Below the pieces are notes generated by a model, which made no database searches, was not told the origin of the DNA, and saw only the letters and a list, made by a program, of their open reading frames with translations. A stretch of DNA of 64,000 nt from NCBI RefSeq assembly GCF_047344985.1, contig NZ_CP178861.1, positions 3,348,001 through 3,412,000 of the forward strand, in the 5' to 3' direction. Positions 1 to 8,582 of the stretch are shown here, piece by piece. This DNA comes from Bdellovibrio sp047344985 (GTDB taxonomy: Bacteria; Bdellovibrionota; Bdellovibrionia; Bdellovibrionales; Bdellovibrionaceae). The position numbers and the translations under genes were made by a program. The stretch's first letter is position 1. Each line of letters begins with the position of its first letter.

Positions 1-1
1 T

Positions 2-193
2 AAGATGGCAAAGGACAATAAAGTGGCCGTGCTGTTCGCGACCCCGTCGGCTCCTCATAAAACTTTGGAGCGCTTTCATGAGCTTTCAGGAATTCCTGTG
101 GTGACTGTTCCTTCTTATGTTCAGAGCAGCGGCAGCACAGATGCAAAGAACATTGAAGCCTTACAAAACTTGTTAGTAAAATCCATTCCATGA
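2..193 (+). CDS. C-terminal end of a metal (zinc/manganese) ABC transporter substrate-binding protein, partial
   Basis: Only the last ~63 residues are present; the frame is open back to the window edge, so the Met at position 5 is probably internal. The tail has no motif strong enough to name alone. The call rests on context: the stop overlaps the start of an ABC ATPase by 4 bases, followed by a multispanning permease, which is the usual substrate-binding protein/ATPase/permease order of ZnuABC-type importers. Such proteins capture Zn2+ or Mn2+ in the periplasm. The metal cannot be told from this fragment. Confidence 0.5.
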   Translation, partial: KMAKDNKVAVLFATPSAPHKTLERFHELSGIPVVTVPSYVQSSGSTDAKNIEALQNLLVKSIP

Positions 194-762
194 GTCAAAT
201 TCTTGAAGTTCAAAACTTAAGAGCCAAAAGCCGTGAGGGAAAGTATCTCTCCCCTGCTGTGAATTTTGAACTTCTTGCAGGAGAAGTGCTTTTCTTGCGC
301 GGTGAAAATGGCGCGGGCAAAAGCACTTTGCTGAAAACTCTTTTGGGCCTTCACAAATATTACGAAGGTAAATTTCATTTTCTGATTCCTGAATCTGATA
401 TTCAATATTTGCCTCAACTAGGAAACCTGCATTTTCATTTGCCGCTGACTTTAAAAGACATGTTGTCTTCTTCCGCTGATGTTCCTGCCTCTTTGATTAA
501 AGGAATTGATCTTGATAAAAAATGGAATACTGCGAGCGGCGGAGAACGTCAGAAAATTTTATTGGCGGCGACTTTGGGAAAAAAACCTCGTTTGCTTGTG
601 CTTGATGAACCTTTTAATCATGTCGACAAAGAATCGATTCAAGTTTTAGAAGATGCTTTAGGTCAGTTTTTAAAAGATCACCCGGAAAGTTCTTTAGTTT
701 TAGTTTCTCACCGCGCCTTTATTCAAGATTGGGCCAAAGTTCGTTTTCTGGAGATCCGATGA
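190..762 (+). CDS. ABC transporter ATPase, ZnuC-like
   Basis: This 190-residue ATP-binding subunit hydrolyses ATP on the cytoplasmic face of a metal importer. Walker A is GENGAGKS (residues ~38-45), the ABC signature is SGGER (~115-119), Walker B with catalytic Glu is LLVLDEP (~134-140), and the switch His is in SHR near residue 174. It is shorter than the usual 230-250 residues, with little sequence after the H-loop. It is coupled by an ATGA overlap to the upstream gene (190-193) and another ATGA to the permease (759-762), so the three are one operon. Zinc or manganese specificity is inferred from the permease type. Confidence 0.75.
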   Translation: MSQILEVQNLRAKSREGKYLSPAVNFELLAGEVLFLRGENGAGKSTLLKTLLGLHKYYEGKFHFLIPESDIQYLPQLGNLHFHLPLTLKDMLSSSADVPASLIKGIDLDKKWNTASGGERQKILLAATLGKKPRLLVLDEPFNHVDKESIQVLEDALGQFLKDHPESSLVLVSHRAFIQDWAKVRFLEIR

Positions 763-1571
763 GTTCGTTCTTTGAGCTTTTACAGATTTATCGTTGGTCT
801 TTACCTGCCAGTGTCTTGATGGCCAGTGTCCTTGCGATGATTGGTTCGCAGTGGACGGCTCGCGAAAAAAGCGCCCAGATTTTTGTTTTAGGCCAAGGCT
901 CTTCCTTGGGAATTGTTTTGGGATTGGCGATCAATATTTGGCTGGGTACGGATTATCACGGCTTGAATCTTTTAATTGGTCTCTCCTTAGGGTGGTTAAC
1001 ACTCTTGTTGTCGGATCTTTTGATTGAAACTCGAGCCGACCGTAATCATATTTATCTGACGCTTTTTGTTTTCTTTTTGTCTCTCACTTATCTTTTGACG
1101 TCCTTAACTCCCGCCTTGGAATCGCACATGGCTTCATCTTATTTCGGTGACGTGGCCGTGATGAGTGATAGCGGAGCCCAGGCGTGTCTGGTTATGGGCC
1201 TTCTTTTTGGTGGATTTGTTCTATTGAACTGGCGTGCTCTGTCTATGATTTCTTATCAGCTTGTCAATCACAGCTGGATTCATCGCAGCGGAAAAAATCG
1301 TCTTTTTGATATTGGGACATTGTTACTGACTACGATGGCCATTCAGAGCATGGGTTATCTTTTTACGATCGGTTCTCTTTTTATCGGAACAAGCTTTGCG
1401 GCTCATCGCAGTAAAAATCTGCGGTCTTATACGAAGCGAATTCTAGTGATTTCCTTTGTGGGAAGCCTTTTGGGGTTTGTCGTGTCATTGTTATCCACGA
1501 CCTTACCCACAGTGCCTTGTGTTCTGATTGGACAGATGTTGATTGGATTATTAACTTACACGAAGAAATAG
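759..1571 (+). CDS. Metal ABC transporter permease, ZnuB-like
   Basis: A hydrophobic protein of 270 residues with about seven to nine membrane segments, typical of the ABC-3 permease family that carries Zn2+, Mn2+ or Fe2+ across the inner membrane. An upstream in-frame TTG at 729 exists, but the ATG at 759 is preferred because it forms the ATGA overlap with the ATPase stop. Gly-rich helices such as GSLFIGTSFAAHRSK near residue 215 are in the cytoplasmic-coupling part of this family. The 3' end overlaps the tail of the convergent gene by 16 bases, leaving no room for a separate terminator. Confidence 0.7.
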   Translation: MSSFFELLQIYRWSLPASVLMASVLAMIGSQWTAREKSAQIFVLGQGSSLGIVLGLAINIWLGTDYHGLNLLIGLSLGWLTLLLSDLLIETRADRNHIYLTLFVFFLSLTYLLTSLTPALESHMASSYFGDVAVMSDSGAQACLVMGLLFGGFVLLNWRALSMISYQLVNHSWIHRSGKNRLFDIGTLLLTTMAIQSMGYLFTIGSLFIGTSFAAHRSKNLRSYTKRILVISFVGSLLGFVVSLLSTTLPTVPCVLIGQMLIGLLTYTKK

Positions 1572-2986
1572 TGGAAAGAAGGCTGAGCTTCTTTCTTTTG
1601 TCCATCGACGTTAAAAAGACAGATCACTTCGGTGCGCACGCCTTTTTTAACATTAAAGACAGTTAAATCCGCATTCTCAATAATCTGATGAAGTCCACGA
1701 CCAGCGCCGCCTTTATTGGAGTTCATGCTGCCCGCTTGACCGCTATAACAACTAATCAAGTAATCCACGATGATGTTTTTAGTTAAAGAGCCAAATGGAT
1801 CTTTAACGGAAACTGCGAGTAACACGCCATCACTCGCGTAGCGAAGCTGAGATTGTTGATGAGTATCAAGCTGGATTTCTTCTTTACGGGAAATATGATT
1901 GAAGATGGATTTCCCTTGAGAGTCCACCGGTGCATCATAAATCGCGTTCATCAGCATTTCTTCAACAACGGTATTCACACGATCTAAAACCGTGCTGCGA
2001 ATTCCCATCTTTTTGAAATAGGTATAAAGTTCTTCGCGCAATTCCTCACGCTGAGCCGAATGAGAAACCGTTTTACTTTGAACTTCGACTCCCCACGTAA
2101 GATATTTCTCAATACCAAAGAGGTCTTTATTCAAAAGCTTGCTTAGCGCTGTTAAGACGTAGCGAATGGTGGCGTTTTTGTCTTCGGCATCACGAGAGAT
2201 GATGTGATCGACAAAGCGGTTGCGCTCCAGGATTTGTAAATTCCCTTGCACGTCTTTGCTTGTTAGAAGAACGGCGTAGGGAGACAGCTTATTATCCTGC
2301 ACGGACTTAAGCACATCGACACACGCTTCTTCGCAAAGAACAATGTCATATTGATTTTCTTTTAAAAAGGCCTGGCCCATTTCGGAATCATTGGCGATAT
2401 CCAGTTGAACACCGGTGCCACCCAAGGCCATGCGGATAGGAAGTTGCTGTTTTTTATCCGGCTCAACCAGAAGAACTTTTCCGCCGCCGCTTTTTTCGAT
2501 AGCGCTTTGAGCCTCGTGCAGTTCACGATTGAGAATTTCGAAAAGACGAGCCTTTTCGTTCGTGCGCATCAATCGCTCTGTCAAAATGAAACAGTAGATT
2601 TGAAAAAGCAAAGCTTGAAAACGATCTTTGTCCTTCGGATGAACGTGCGCAAAATCTTCCGAACGAATAACGAAACATTCAACAGGCGTCAGGGCTTTCA
2701 CCGTGGTCGACGTGAGGTTTGAAGTGATCACACTCATTTCACCAAAGACTTCGCCCGGTGTTTCGAGAGTTGCAATCACTTCACCCGCTAAAGAAACTTC
2801 CACTTTTCCAGATCGCAAGAAAAACAGAGAGCTATTCTTTTTTCCCTCTTGAAGAATAAAGCTGTCGGTAGGAAATGATTCGGTATGAATCATCGCGGAT
2901 GCTTGCAGGAGCAAGTCCTCACTGAAAGACTTGAAAAAAGAAAACGCTTTAATTTCCTTGGCGATTTCAACTGGATGCAACTTCAT
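1556..2986 (-). CDS. Cyclic-nucleotide-binding / degenerate receiver / HATPase fusion protein
   Basis: A 476-residue cytoplasmic signalling protein with three parts. Residues ~1-125 form a cNMP-binding beta roll (PGEVFGEMSVI is the phosphate-cassette region). Residues ~170-285 look like a response-regulator receiver, but the phosphoacceptor Asp position reads VLCEEA, so phosphorylation is unlikely. Residues ~320-470 form a GHKL ATPase with an EEMLMNAIYDA N-box and a GGAGRGLHQI glycine box, closest in style to anti-sigma/serine kinases because no phosphoacceptor His domain is seen. It may couple cyclic nucleotide level to kinase or anti-sigma activity; this is inference. It is divergent from lgt. 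Confidence 0.75.
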   Translation of the reverse strand: MKLHPVEIAKEIKAFSFFKSFSEDLLLQASAMIHTESFPTDSFILQEGKKNSSLFFLRSGKVEVSLAGEVIATLETPGEVFGEMSVITSNLTSTTVKALTPVECFVIRSEDFAHVHPKDKDRFQALLFQIYCFILTERLMRTNEKARLFEILNRELHEAQSAIEKSGGGKVLLVEPDKKQQLPIRMALGGTGVQLDIANDSEMGQAFLKENQYDIVLCEEACVDVLKSVQDNKLSPYAVLLTSKDVQGNLQILERNRFVDHIISRDAEDKNATIRYVLTALSKLLNKDLFGIEKYLTWGVEVQSKTVSHSAQREELREELYTYFKKMGIRSTVLDRVNTVVEEMLMNAIYDAPVDSQGKSIFNHISRKEEIQLDTHQQSQLRYASDGVLLAVSVKDPFGSLTKNIIVDYLISCYSGQAGSMNSNKGGAGRGLHQIIENADLTVFNVKKGVRTEVICLFNVDGQKKEAQPSFHYFFV

Positions 2987-3088
2987 ATAGTTTCAATTAT
3001 GTAATTAGTTATAAGGCCTTGACCAGAATCGTCTTGAATATTTTGGGGAATAAAAGAAAATTAAGTCTATCGTCGGTATGGAGGTTCT

Positions 3089-3856
3089 TTGTACCCGGTT
3101 ATCCATGTTTCTCCGTTTTTAGAAATTCCCACTTACTATTTAGTTTTAAGTGTGACGATTTCTTTGGGACTTATCTGGCTTGTCCGCAGAGCAAAACGCT
3201 TTCAACTTTCTACCAAAGTAGCCCTAGACCTAAGTCTTATCGTTATGGTGACGGGATTTATCGGTGGTCGACTCTTTCATGTGTTTTATGAAGACTTTGA
3301 ATACTATCGCCAAGATCTTTGGCGCATTCTGCATTTTTGGAACGGCGGATTTGTATTCTATGGCGGCGCGGTTTTGGCCGGTGTCTTTGCTTTGATGTAC
3401 TTGTGCTCCAAAGTTGGAAAATCGGTAGATGCCTATTTGGATCTTTTTGCTCCGGTCCTTTCTTTTTCATATGCTGCCGGAAGATCTGCTTGTCTGCTTG
3501 CGGGCTGTTGTTACGGGAGATATTGCGACCTACCGTGGGCCATTGACGGCAGACATCCGACGCAAGCTTATGCTGTTCTTTGGGAGCTAGGCGTTTTATT
3601 TATTTTGCTTGGAATAGAAAAAGTTCCTCGTGCAAAACGCAAACCTGCCGTTTTGCAAAAAGATGGAAGCGTTTTCTTTTTATGGATGATTCTTCATGCG
3701 GCGGGAAGACTTTTGATGGAAAACTTCCGCGATGATTTTCGTGGACCGACTTTAGGTCTTTCCATTTCAAGCTGGATCAGCATCTGTCTTATCTTGCTGG
3801 GATTTTATTTACTCTTTAGGAAACCAACAGCCCGGAGCTCTGCAGGAGCTTCCTAA
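3089..3856 (+). CDS. lgt: Prolipoprotein diacylglyceryl transferase
   Basis: Transfers diacylglycerol from phosphatidylglycerol to the lipobox Cys of prolipoproteins in the inner membrane, the first step of lipoprotein maturation. At 255 residues it has about seven membrane helices. The GGRLFHVFYE segment (~residue 55), WNGGFVFYGG (~90-99) and the GRSACLLAGCCYG variant of the Lgt signature (~135) support the family. The start is a TTG at 3089, chosen because GGAGG (3080-3084) lies four bases upstream and the N-terminus MYPVIH fits the family. The 3' end overlaps the convergent protease gene by 48 bases. The many lipoproteins in this window are its likely substrates. Confidence 0.87.
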   Translation: MYPVIHVSPFLEIPTYYLVLSVTISLGLIWLVRRAKRFQLSTKVALDLSLIVMVTGFIGGRLFHVFYEDFEYYRQDLWRILHFWNGGFVFYGGAVLAGVFALMYLCSKVGKSVDAYLDLFAPVLSFSYAAGRSACLLAGCCYGRYCDLPWAIDGRHPTQAYAVLWELGVLFILLGIEKVPRAKRKPAVLQKDGSVFFLWMILHAAGRLLMENFRDDFRGPTLGLSISSWISICLILLGFYLLFRKPTARSSAGAS

Positions 3857-4627
3857 TTGGCAAAAGGCTCCGCTTTTAAAAGTATCTAACCGGCATTGAT
3901 CTGACGGATATCTATTGCGAAGAAGTTCTGTCGCTTCTTTTTCTGCAACACTCAAACTGACTGGAACGTATTCACGATAAGAATATTTTTGCAGAAAACG
4001 CGACATTTCTAAGCCTGCCTGCAGAGTTCTTGCGCAAGTGATATTTTCTTTGCAGATAGAAGCGACTTCCGAATCAATACTAGAAATTAGTTCCGGATAT
4101 TTGTTCAAAAAAGACGGTAGACACTGAGATGCCGCGAAAAAATCAGACTGTCCTTCGCTTGAAGACCACTCGACTCCCTGAATTGTTTGGCGAGGTTCAC
4201 CTCCCAAAATGTGTCCTAGCTCATGACAAAGAATTGCTGCCAAAGCTCCCGGAGTTGCTCCCGGTGCTCGCGCCATTCCTCCCCACAAAGAGATCTGCAT
4301 CGCATCTGAATTCTTTTTTGCAAAAGCACCAAAGTAGGGATTTTCCCACTCTATAGCGACATACAAAGGCAAACCCGTTTCAGTGACAACTCTGTTATAG
4401 TTGTGAGCGATGAATCGACCGAGCACGCTGACATAGTCTTGTTGAGAAATAGAAGAGACATTGCTAGAGCCCACAGGAAGATAAAAATATCCTTCAATAC
4501 TTTCTTGCGCATTGACCTGGCTCCCCGTTTTACCTTTCAGCAAAACCTTCGGTGATTGCACCATTCCCATCAGGAACCCGAGAAGCAGAGTAGCTAGAAT
4601 ATATGGAAGAACTTTTTTTAAAGACAT
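3809..4627 (-). CDS. Membrane-anchored or secreted M48-like zinc metalloprotease
   Basis: The protein has 272 residues. An N-terminal hydrophobic segment (residues ~5-22) serves as signal or anchor. The zinc motif HELGH occurs in LCHELGHILGG, and EGQSDFFA about 25 residues later supplies a plausible third ligand, as in M48-type peptidases. Six or more Cys residues in the C-terminal half suggest disulfides in the periplasm. The start was moved from a TTG at 4639 to the ATG at 4627, which begins directly before the signal segment. It is convergent with lgt with a 48-base overlap. The substrate is unknown; envelope quality control or prey-protein digestion are possibilities. Confidence 0.7.
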   Translation of the reverse strand: MSLKKVLPYILATLLLGFLMGMVQSPKVLLKGKTGSQVNAQESIEGYFYLPVGSSNVSSISQQDYVSVLGRFIAHNYNRVVTETGLPLYVAIEWENPYFGAFAKKNSDAMQISLWGGMARAPGATPGALAAILCHELGHILGGEPRQTIQGVEWSSSEGQSDFFAASQCLPSFLNKYPELISSIDSEVASICKENITCARTLQAGLEMSRFLQKYSYREYVPVSLSVAEKEATELLRNRYPSDQCRLDTFKSGAFCQLGSSCRAPGCWFPKE

Positions 4628-4861
4628 AGCGAGCGGCAAGTTATCACACTTCGCTCGATATTAATACCTCGTGAAAGAAATTTAAGAATGAGAGCCCACG
4701 TCTCATTTTGAGACTGACGCAAAATGTCCCCTCTTTCCATAGTTTAGACAGTCGTTATTCCGTCAGCTCATCTTTAGCGAATTCTTGGGAACACTCGGCG
4801 ATGGCATGACTCATGTATTGCAGATTAACTGAAGAAGTTTATCGAGACGAGAGAGGTTGAT

Positions 4862-5584
4862 ATGAAGAAGCTAATGGCATCATTTCTGGCGATTTATTCC
4901 GCCTTGTTGATGGTCAGTTGCGCGAAAGACAGTGGTGACGGTCAAACTATCGTCACTCCTCCAGTTATCACTTGCCCACCGGGTCAGGTGCAAAGCGGAA
5001 CTGTTTGTGTTAACGGCACAGGCGTTATTCCTAATAACGGCGTTGTTCGCTACTACGACTACAACAGATATTTCTTTAATAGCTATTATGGCGTCAGCAC
5101 GCAAAATGGCGACATGCAAATCGTAAATACAGGAGCTTTTAAAGAGTTCTTGAAACAAGCGATGGCGGTTTGTGATAGAAATATTTGGGGTTGGGAAGCC
5201 GGCCTTGCTGATTGCAACAACTGGGTTTCAGGATCTTTCCAGATCGAATTCAGTATTGATTCTTCATTGAAACCCGCTGTTTCTTTCACAGCTTACCCTG
5301 CTCCCAACTGGTATCAATATACATTGAGTGTTGGTATCAACGGTGGCGGTATGGCTTTCAATCCGCTTTACTTGAACCAAAACAATACGTTCAGTTTAAT
5401 TAACAACAGTCAGGGTTTCGAAATCAGAGCCCAAGGTTCTTACTGGAATGGTGGCGGATTGAAATTGATCCAAATCCAAGTTCTTAAAGGAACTTTGAAA
5501 GACGGTTATTTCACATACGATCTTTATTTCCCGTATAACAACGTGGCGACAAAGATTGCGACTGGAAAATTCAAACGTCGCTAA
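4862..5584 (+). CDS. Predicted lipoprotein, unknown function
   Basis: The 240-residue protein begins with a signal peptide and a lipobox LMVSC (Cys at residue 20), so it should be lipidated. The mature part starts with a Pro/Thr-rich linker and a short Cys pair (CPPGQVQSGTVC), then a Tyr/Asn-rich beta-type region. I do not recognise the family. AGAGAGG lies 5-9 bases upstream of the ATG. It is followed by a small hairpin (5593-5611) before yacG, so it may be its own unit. Surface exposure is inferred only from the lipobox and composition. Confidence 0.75.
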   Translation: MKKLMASFLAIYSALLMVSCAKDSGDGQTIVTPPVITCPPGQVQSGTVCVNGTGVIPNNGVVRYYDYNRYFFNSYYGVSTQNGDMQIVNTGAFKEFLKQAMAVCDRNIWGWEAGLADCNNWVSGSFQIEFSIDSSLKPAVSFTAYPAPNWYQYTLSVGINGGGMAFNPLYLNQNNTFSLINNSQGFEIRAQGSYWNGGGLKLIQIQVLKGTLKDGYFTYDLYFPYNNVATKIATGKFKRR

Positions 5585-5592
5585 GCTCCGCG

Positions 5593-5611
5593 TCTTGCAC
5601 TCGGTGCAAGA
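5593..5611 (+). other. Hairpin between lipoprotein gene and yacG
   Basis: A perfect 8-bp stem TCTTGCAC / GTGCAAGA with a TCG loop. There is no T-run after it, so it is a weak terminator at best; it may shield the 3' end of the lipoprotein mRNA. Confidence 0.45.
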
Positions 5612-5629
5612 GTTAGTAAAAATTCAAGT

Positions 5630-5857
5630 ATGACCGAACCTCAAAAAGCTCGACAGGTCAAATGCCCACAGTGTGGGCGTTTGACTTTGTACACAGTAGA
5701 AAATCCTTTCCGACCTTTCTGTTCTGAGAGATGTCGACTCATCGATTTGGGTGAGTGGGCCAGCGAGTCTTACCGTATTCCCACCTCGGGCTCTTCAAGT
5801 GATTCTTTAAGTTCTTCTGACGATGACTATGATGATTCATCGGAGAACGAACATTAG
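5630..5857 (+). CDS. yacG: DNA gyrase inhibitor YacG
   Basis: A small zinc-binding protein of 75 residues that, in the family, binds GyrB and inhibits gyrase. The four zinc ligands are visible as CPQCG (residues ~11-14) and FCSERCR (~30-34), followed by the family-typical DLGEWASESYRIP. The C-terminal tail is Ser/Asp-rich and acidic, as usual for low-complexity YacG tails. The start ATG has no strong Shine-Dalgarno sequence. It lies 45 bases after the lipoprotein gene and upstream of the HU gene. Confidence 0.88.
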   Translation: MTEPQKARQVKCPQCGRLTLYTVENPFRPFCSERCRLIDLGEWASESYRIPTSGSSSDSLSSSDDDYDDSSENEH

Positions 5858-5900
5858 TTCCTTTGAAAAGCGCACTCAGAGACGTTTTCACATTTTGCTA

Positions 5901-5929
5901 TTGACGAAATTTAGTTTTTGAATTTTGAT
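5901..5929 (+). promoter_or_regulatory. Candidate sigma-70 promoter of the HU gene
   Basis: TTGACG at 5901-5906 and TTTGAT at 5924-5929 are separated by 17 bases in an AT-rich stretch about 90 bases before the HU start. The -10 matches the consensus at four of six positions, so the assignment is moderate. Confidence 0.45.
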
Positions 5930-6016
5930 TGGCATGTCATTGGATGACGAAGAGTTATCATCAAGATTTTAATTACAACGAGAAGACACACAAAAGTGTC
6001 TGAAAGAGGAGTTCAC

Positions 6017-6289
6017 ATGAACAAAGCACAACTCATCGAAAAAATCGCAGCTGAAACAAAAGTTTCTAAAGCTCAAGCTGAAGCAATCCTTGATTGCGCA
6101 GTAGAAAACATCAAAAAGTCTGTTAAAAAAGGCGACGATGTTAAACTTGTTGGTTTCGGTACATTCACAAAAGCTAAGCGTAAAGCTCGCACTGGTCGCA
6201 ATCCACAAACTGGTAAAGCGATCAAAATCCCAGCTGCTTGGGCTCCAAAATTCCGCGCTGGCGCAGAATTCAAATCAATGGTTAAGTAA
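6017..6289 (+). CDS. HU/IHF-family nucleoid DNA-binding protein
   Basis: A histone-like dimeric protein of 90 residues that bends and compacts DNA. It starts MNKAQLIEKIA, has the GFGTFTKAKRKARTGRNPQTG beta-arm region with the conserved RNPQTG (residues ~60-65), and ends in AGAEFKSMVK. The ATG at 6017 is chosen over an upstream GTG at 5996 because AGAGGAG precedes it at correct spacing and the family N-terminus fits. It stands alone, with a promoter candidate upstream and a strong terminator downstream, suggesting a highly expressed monocistronic mRNA. Confidence 0.93.
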   Translation: MNKAQLIEKIAAETKVSKAQAEAILDCAVENIKKSVKKGDDVKLVGFGTFTKAKRKARTGRNPQTGKAIKIPAAWAPKFRAGAEFKSMVK

Positions 6290-6313
6290 TCGTTTTTTAC
6301 GATTAAAAAACCT

Positions 6314-6344
6314 AAAAGGCGTTCCGCATGGAGCGCCTTTTTTA
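6314..6344 (+). terminator. Rho-independent terminator of the HU gene
   Basis: A 12-bp stem (AAAAGGCGTTCC / GGAGCGCCTTTT, one G-T wobble) with a GCAT loop is followed by a T-run. Confidence 0.88.
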
Positions 6345-6405
6345 TTTGTAAGCGCAAGACCTTCTTGTCCTTCCTTTTTACCTTTCCTGGTAGTAGCCTT
6401 TTGTT

Positions 6406-7395
6406 ATGGCTCAGTTTACGAAAAAAATTAAAAGAATCGGTGTCTATACTAGCGGTGGCGATGCACCTGGAATGAATGCAGCTATTCGTGCTGTGGTTCG
6501 TGTCGGAATTGCACAAAATTTAGAAGTTTACGGCGTGCTTAATGGTTACGTCGGAATGATTGAAAACAAAATTCAGCCTTTGCAACTTCGTGATATGGCG
6601 AACATCATTCAGCGCGGGGGAACAATTCTGAAAACGGGCCGCTCGACGGATTTTATGAAAACGGAAGGCCGCGCCAAAGCAGCACAGCATCTGAAAGATG
6701 CCGAAATTGATGCTTTGGTGTGTATCGGTGGTGATGGTTCCTTTAGAGGTGCTCATGCATTGTGGGAAGAACATCAAATTCCTGTGGTGGGAGTTCCCGG
6801 CACGATTGATAACGATATTTATGGCAGTGATAAAACGATCGGTTTCGACACAGCAGTAAATACCGCTCTTGAAGCCATTGATAGAATTCGTGATACGGCT
6901 GCTTCGCATGATCGTCTTTTTATCGTTGAAGTGATGGGAAGAAACTCGGGATTCATTGCTTCTCACGTGGGTCTTGCTGGTGGCGCTGAAGAAATTTTTA
7001 CTCCAGATGGCAATACGACTGTGGAAAAGGCTCTTGATCATATCAAAGACGGTATTTCTAGAGGGAAAACCAGCAGTATTCTTGTGACCGCTGAAGGACA
7101 AAAGCCTGGCCGCGCGTATGATCTTGCTGATGCCATTCGCAAAAAATCCGGTATGGACGCTAAAGTTTGCATCTTGGGACATCAACAGCGCGGAGGTTCT
7201 CCGACAGCGGCGGATCGTATTTTAGCGAGCCGCATGGGTGCTGCGGCTGTCGATGCTCTTCTTAAAGGTTATTGTGACGTGATGATCGGTACTGAAGGCG
7301 AACGCCTGATCCAAGTGCCTCTGGATTTAGTCACGAAGCACGAGAAGAAATCCCAATTGGATTTGATTTCTTTGGCGAATATTCTTGCCACTTAA
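6406..7395 (+). CDS. pfkA: ATP-dependent 6-phosphofructokinase
   Basis: Phosphorylates fructose 6-phosphate to fructose 1,6-bisphosphate in glycolysis. The length of 329 residues is near the bacterial norm of ~320. Visible motifs are YTSGGDAPGMNA (~10-20, ATP site), GGDGSFRGA (~108-115; the Gly after GGD marks ATP rather than pyrophosphate use), GVPGTIDNDI (~130-138, catalytic Asp and a Gly typical of ATP enzymes) and MGRNSG (~175-180). The ATG at 6406 lacks a clear Shine-Dalgarno sequence. It follows the HU terminator, so it needs its own promoter. Confidence 0.92.
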   Translation: MAQFTKKIKRIGVYTSGGDAPGMNAAIRAVVRVGIAQNLEVYGVLNGYVGMIENKIQPLQLRDMANIIQRGGTILKTGRSTDFMKTEGRAKAAQHLKDAEIDALVCIGGDGSFRGAHALWEEHQIPVVGVPGTIDNDIYGSDKTIGFDTAVNTALEAIDRIRDTAASHDRLFIVEVMGRNSGFIASHVGLAGGAEEIFTPDGNTTVEKALDHIKDGISRGKTSSILVTAEGQKPGRAYDLADAIRKKSGMDAKVCILGHQQRGGSPTAADRILASRMGAAAVDALLKGYCDVMIGTEGERLIQVPLDLVTKHEKKSQLDLISLANILAT

Positions 7396-7451
7396 GACTT
7401 CATCTTGAATTCTAAAGCATATTCCATTCAAGTTTGCAGAAATGAGGTTCT

Positions 7452-8573
7452 ATGAAACGCCTACTTTTAGCTTTGGTTCTTGTCTTGCCATTGCTTTCCG
7501 GATGTACAAAAAAAGAAAACGAAATCGTTATCGGTGAATATGATTCTTTGACTGGAAGTGATGCTACTTTCGGATTGAGTTCAAATAAAGGTGTCCGCTT
7601 GGCCCTAGATGAGATCAATGCCGCTGGCGGAGTGAAAGGCAAAAAAATCAGCCTTGTTACTCTAGATGACCAAGGGAAAAACGAAGAAGCAGCAGCAGCG
7701 ACAACTCGCCTGATCACGCAAAACAAAGTCGTTGCGATTATCGGCGGTGTTGCTAGTGGCCGTTCTAAAGCGGCTGCTCCGATTGCACAAACTCACAAAG
7801 TTCCTTTTGTCTCTCCGGCATCGACAAATCCGGATGTGACTAAAGTGGGTGATTATGTTTTCCGCGTCTGCTTTATCGATCCATTCCAAGGTTATGTAAT
7901 GGCGAAATTCGCGACGGAAAATTTGAAAATGAAAAAAGCGGCGATCCTTCGCGACGTGAAAAATGACTACAGCGTGGGCCTTGCCGACGTGTTTGCTGCT
8001 GAGTTTAAAAAACGTGGTGGTGAAATCGTGGCGGATCTAAGTTATCAAGCGGGCGATATCGATTTCAAAGCGCAATTAACACAAATCCGCTCTAAAAACC
8101 CTGAGGGCATCTATGTCCCCGGTTATTACACGGAAGTCGGATTGATTGCTCAACAAGCGCGCCAATTAGGTATAAAAGTGCCGCTCATGGGCGGAGACGG
8201 TTGGGATAGCGATAAACTTTCTGAGATCGGTAAAGAGGCCATCAACGGCAATTACTACTCAAATCACTACACGACGGAATCTTCAGACCCGGCGGTGACT
8301 GAGTTTATTAAGAAATTTAAAGCAAAGTACAACGAGACTCCTGACGCTTTGGCCGCCTTGGCTTATGATGCCGCAAAAATCTTGGTTGCAGCTATGGAGC
8401 GCGCTCCTGACTTGTCAGGCAAAGCCATTCGTGATGAACTAGCTAAGACGAAAGATTTCGGCGGAGTGACTGGAAAAATCACTTTGAATGAGAATCGCGA
8501 CGCCGTGAAAAGTGCCGTGATCATTCAAGTGGACGGTAGCAACCGCAAGTACATCACGACGATCACTCCATAA
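7452..8573 (+). CDS. livJ: Branched-chain amino-acid ABC transporter substrate-binding lipoprotein
   Basis: The 373-residue receptor of a LivJ/LivK-type importer. Signal peptide with lipobox LLSGC (Cys at residue 18), so it is tethered to the membrane. The mature N-terminus EIVIGEYDSLTGSDATFG and GVRLALDEINAAGGVKGKK are typical of the Peripla_BP_6 fold that binds Leu, Ile, Val or related amides. First of five genes in a tight livJHMGF cluster; the permease starts nine bases after its stop. The exact ligand cannot be read from sequence; amino acids from prey would be a plausible source. Confidence 0.88.
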   Translation: MKRLLLALVLVLPLLSGCTKKENEIVIGEYDSLTGSDATFGLSSNKGVRLALDEINAAGGVKGKKISLVTLDDQGKNEEAAAATTRLITQNKVVAIIGGVASGRSKAAAPIAQTHKVPFVSPASTNPDVTKVGDYVFRVCFIDPFQGYVMAKFATENLKMKKAAILRDVKNDYSVGLADVFAAEFKKRGGEIVADLSYQAGDIDFKAQLTQIRSKNPEGIYVPGYYTEVGLIAQQARQLGIKVPLMGGDGWDSDKLSEIGKEAINGNYYSNHYTTESSDPAVTEFIKKFKAKYNETPDALAALAYDAAKILVAAMERAPDLSGKAIRDELAKTKDFGGVTGKITLNENRDAVKSAVIIQVDGSNRKYITTITP

Positions 8574-8582
8574 GGATGGTGC

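Noticed and set aside
4802..4824. TGGCAT...TTGCA upstream of a lipoprotein gene as a sigma-54 promoter
   Set aside because: The two elements are about 11 bases apart instead of 5, so the GG/GC register is wrong.
5931..5946. TGGCATGTCATTGGAT before the HU gene as a sigma-54 promoter
   Set aside because: The -12 GC dinucleotide is missing at the required spacing; the sigma-70-like pair upstream fits better.
6073..6516. 147-codon minus-strand frame across HU and pfkA
   Set aside because: It is antisense to two well-recognised genes and crosses the HU terminator.
7404..7432. CTTGAAT/ATTCAAG inverted repeat before livJ as an operator
   Set aside because: Seven-base arms 15 bases apart in AT-rich DNA are expected by chance and no regulator gene is adjacent.
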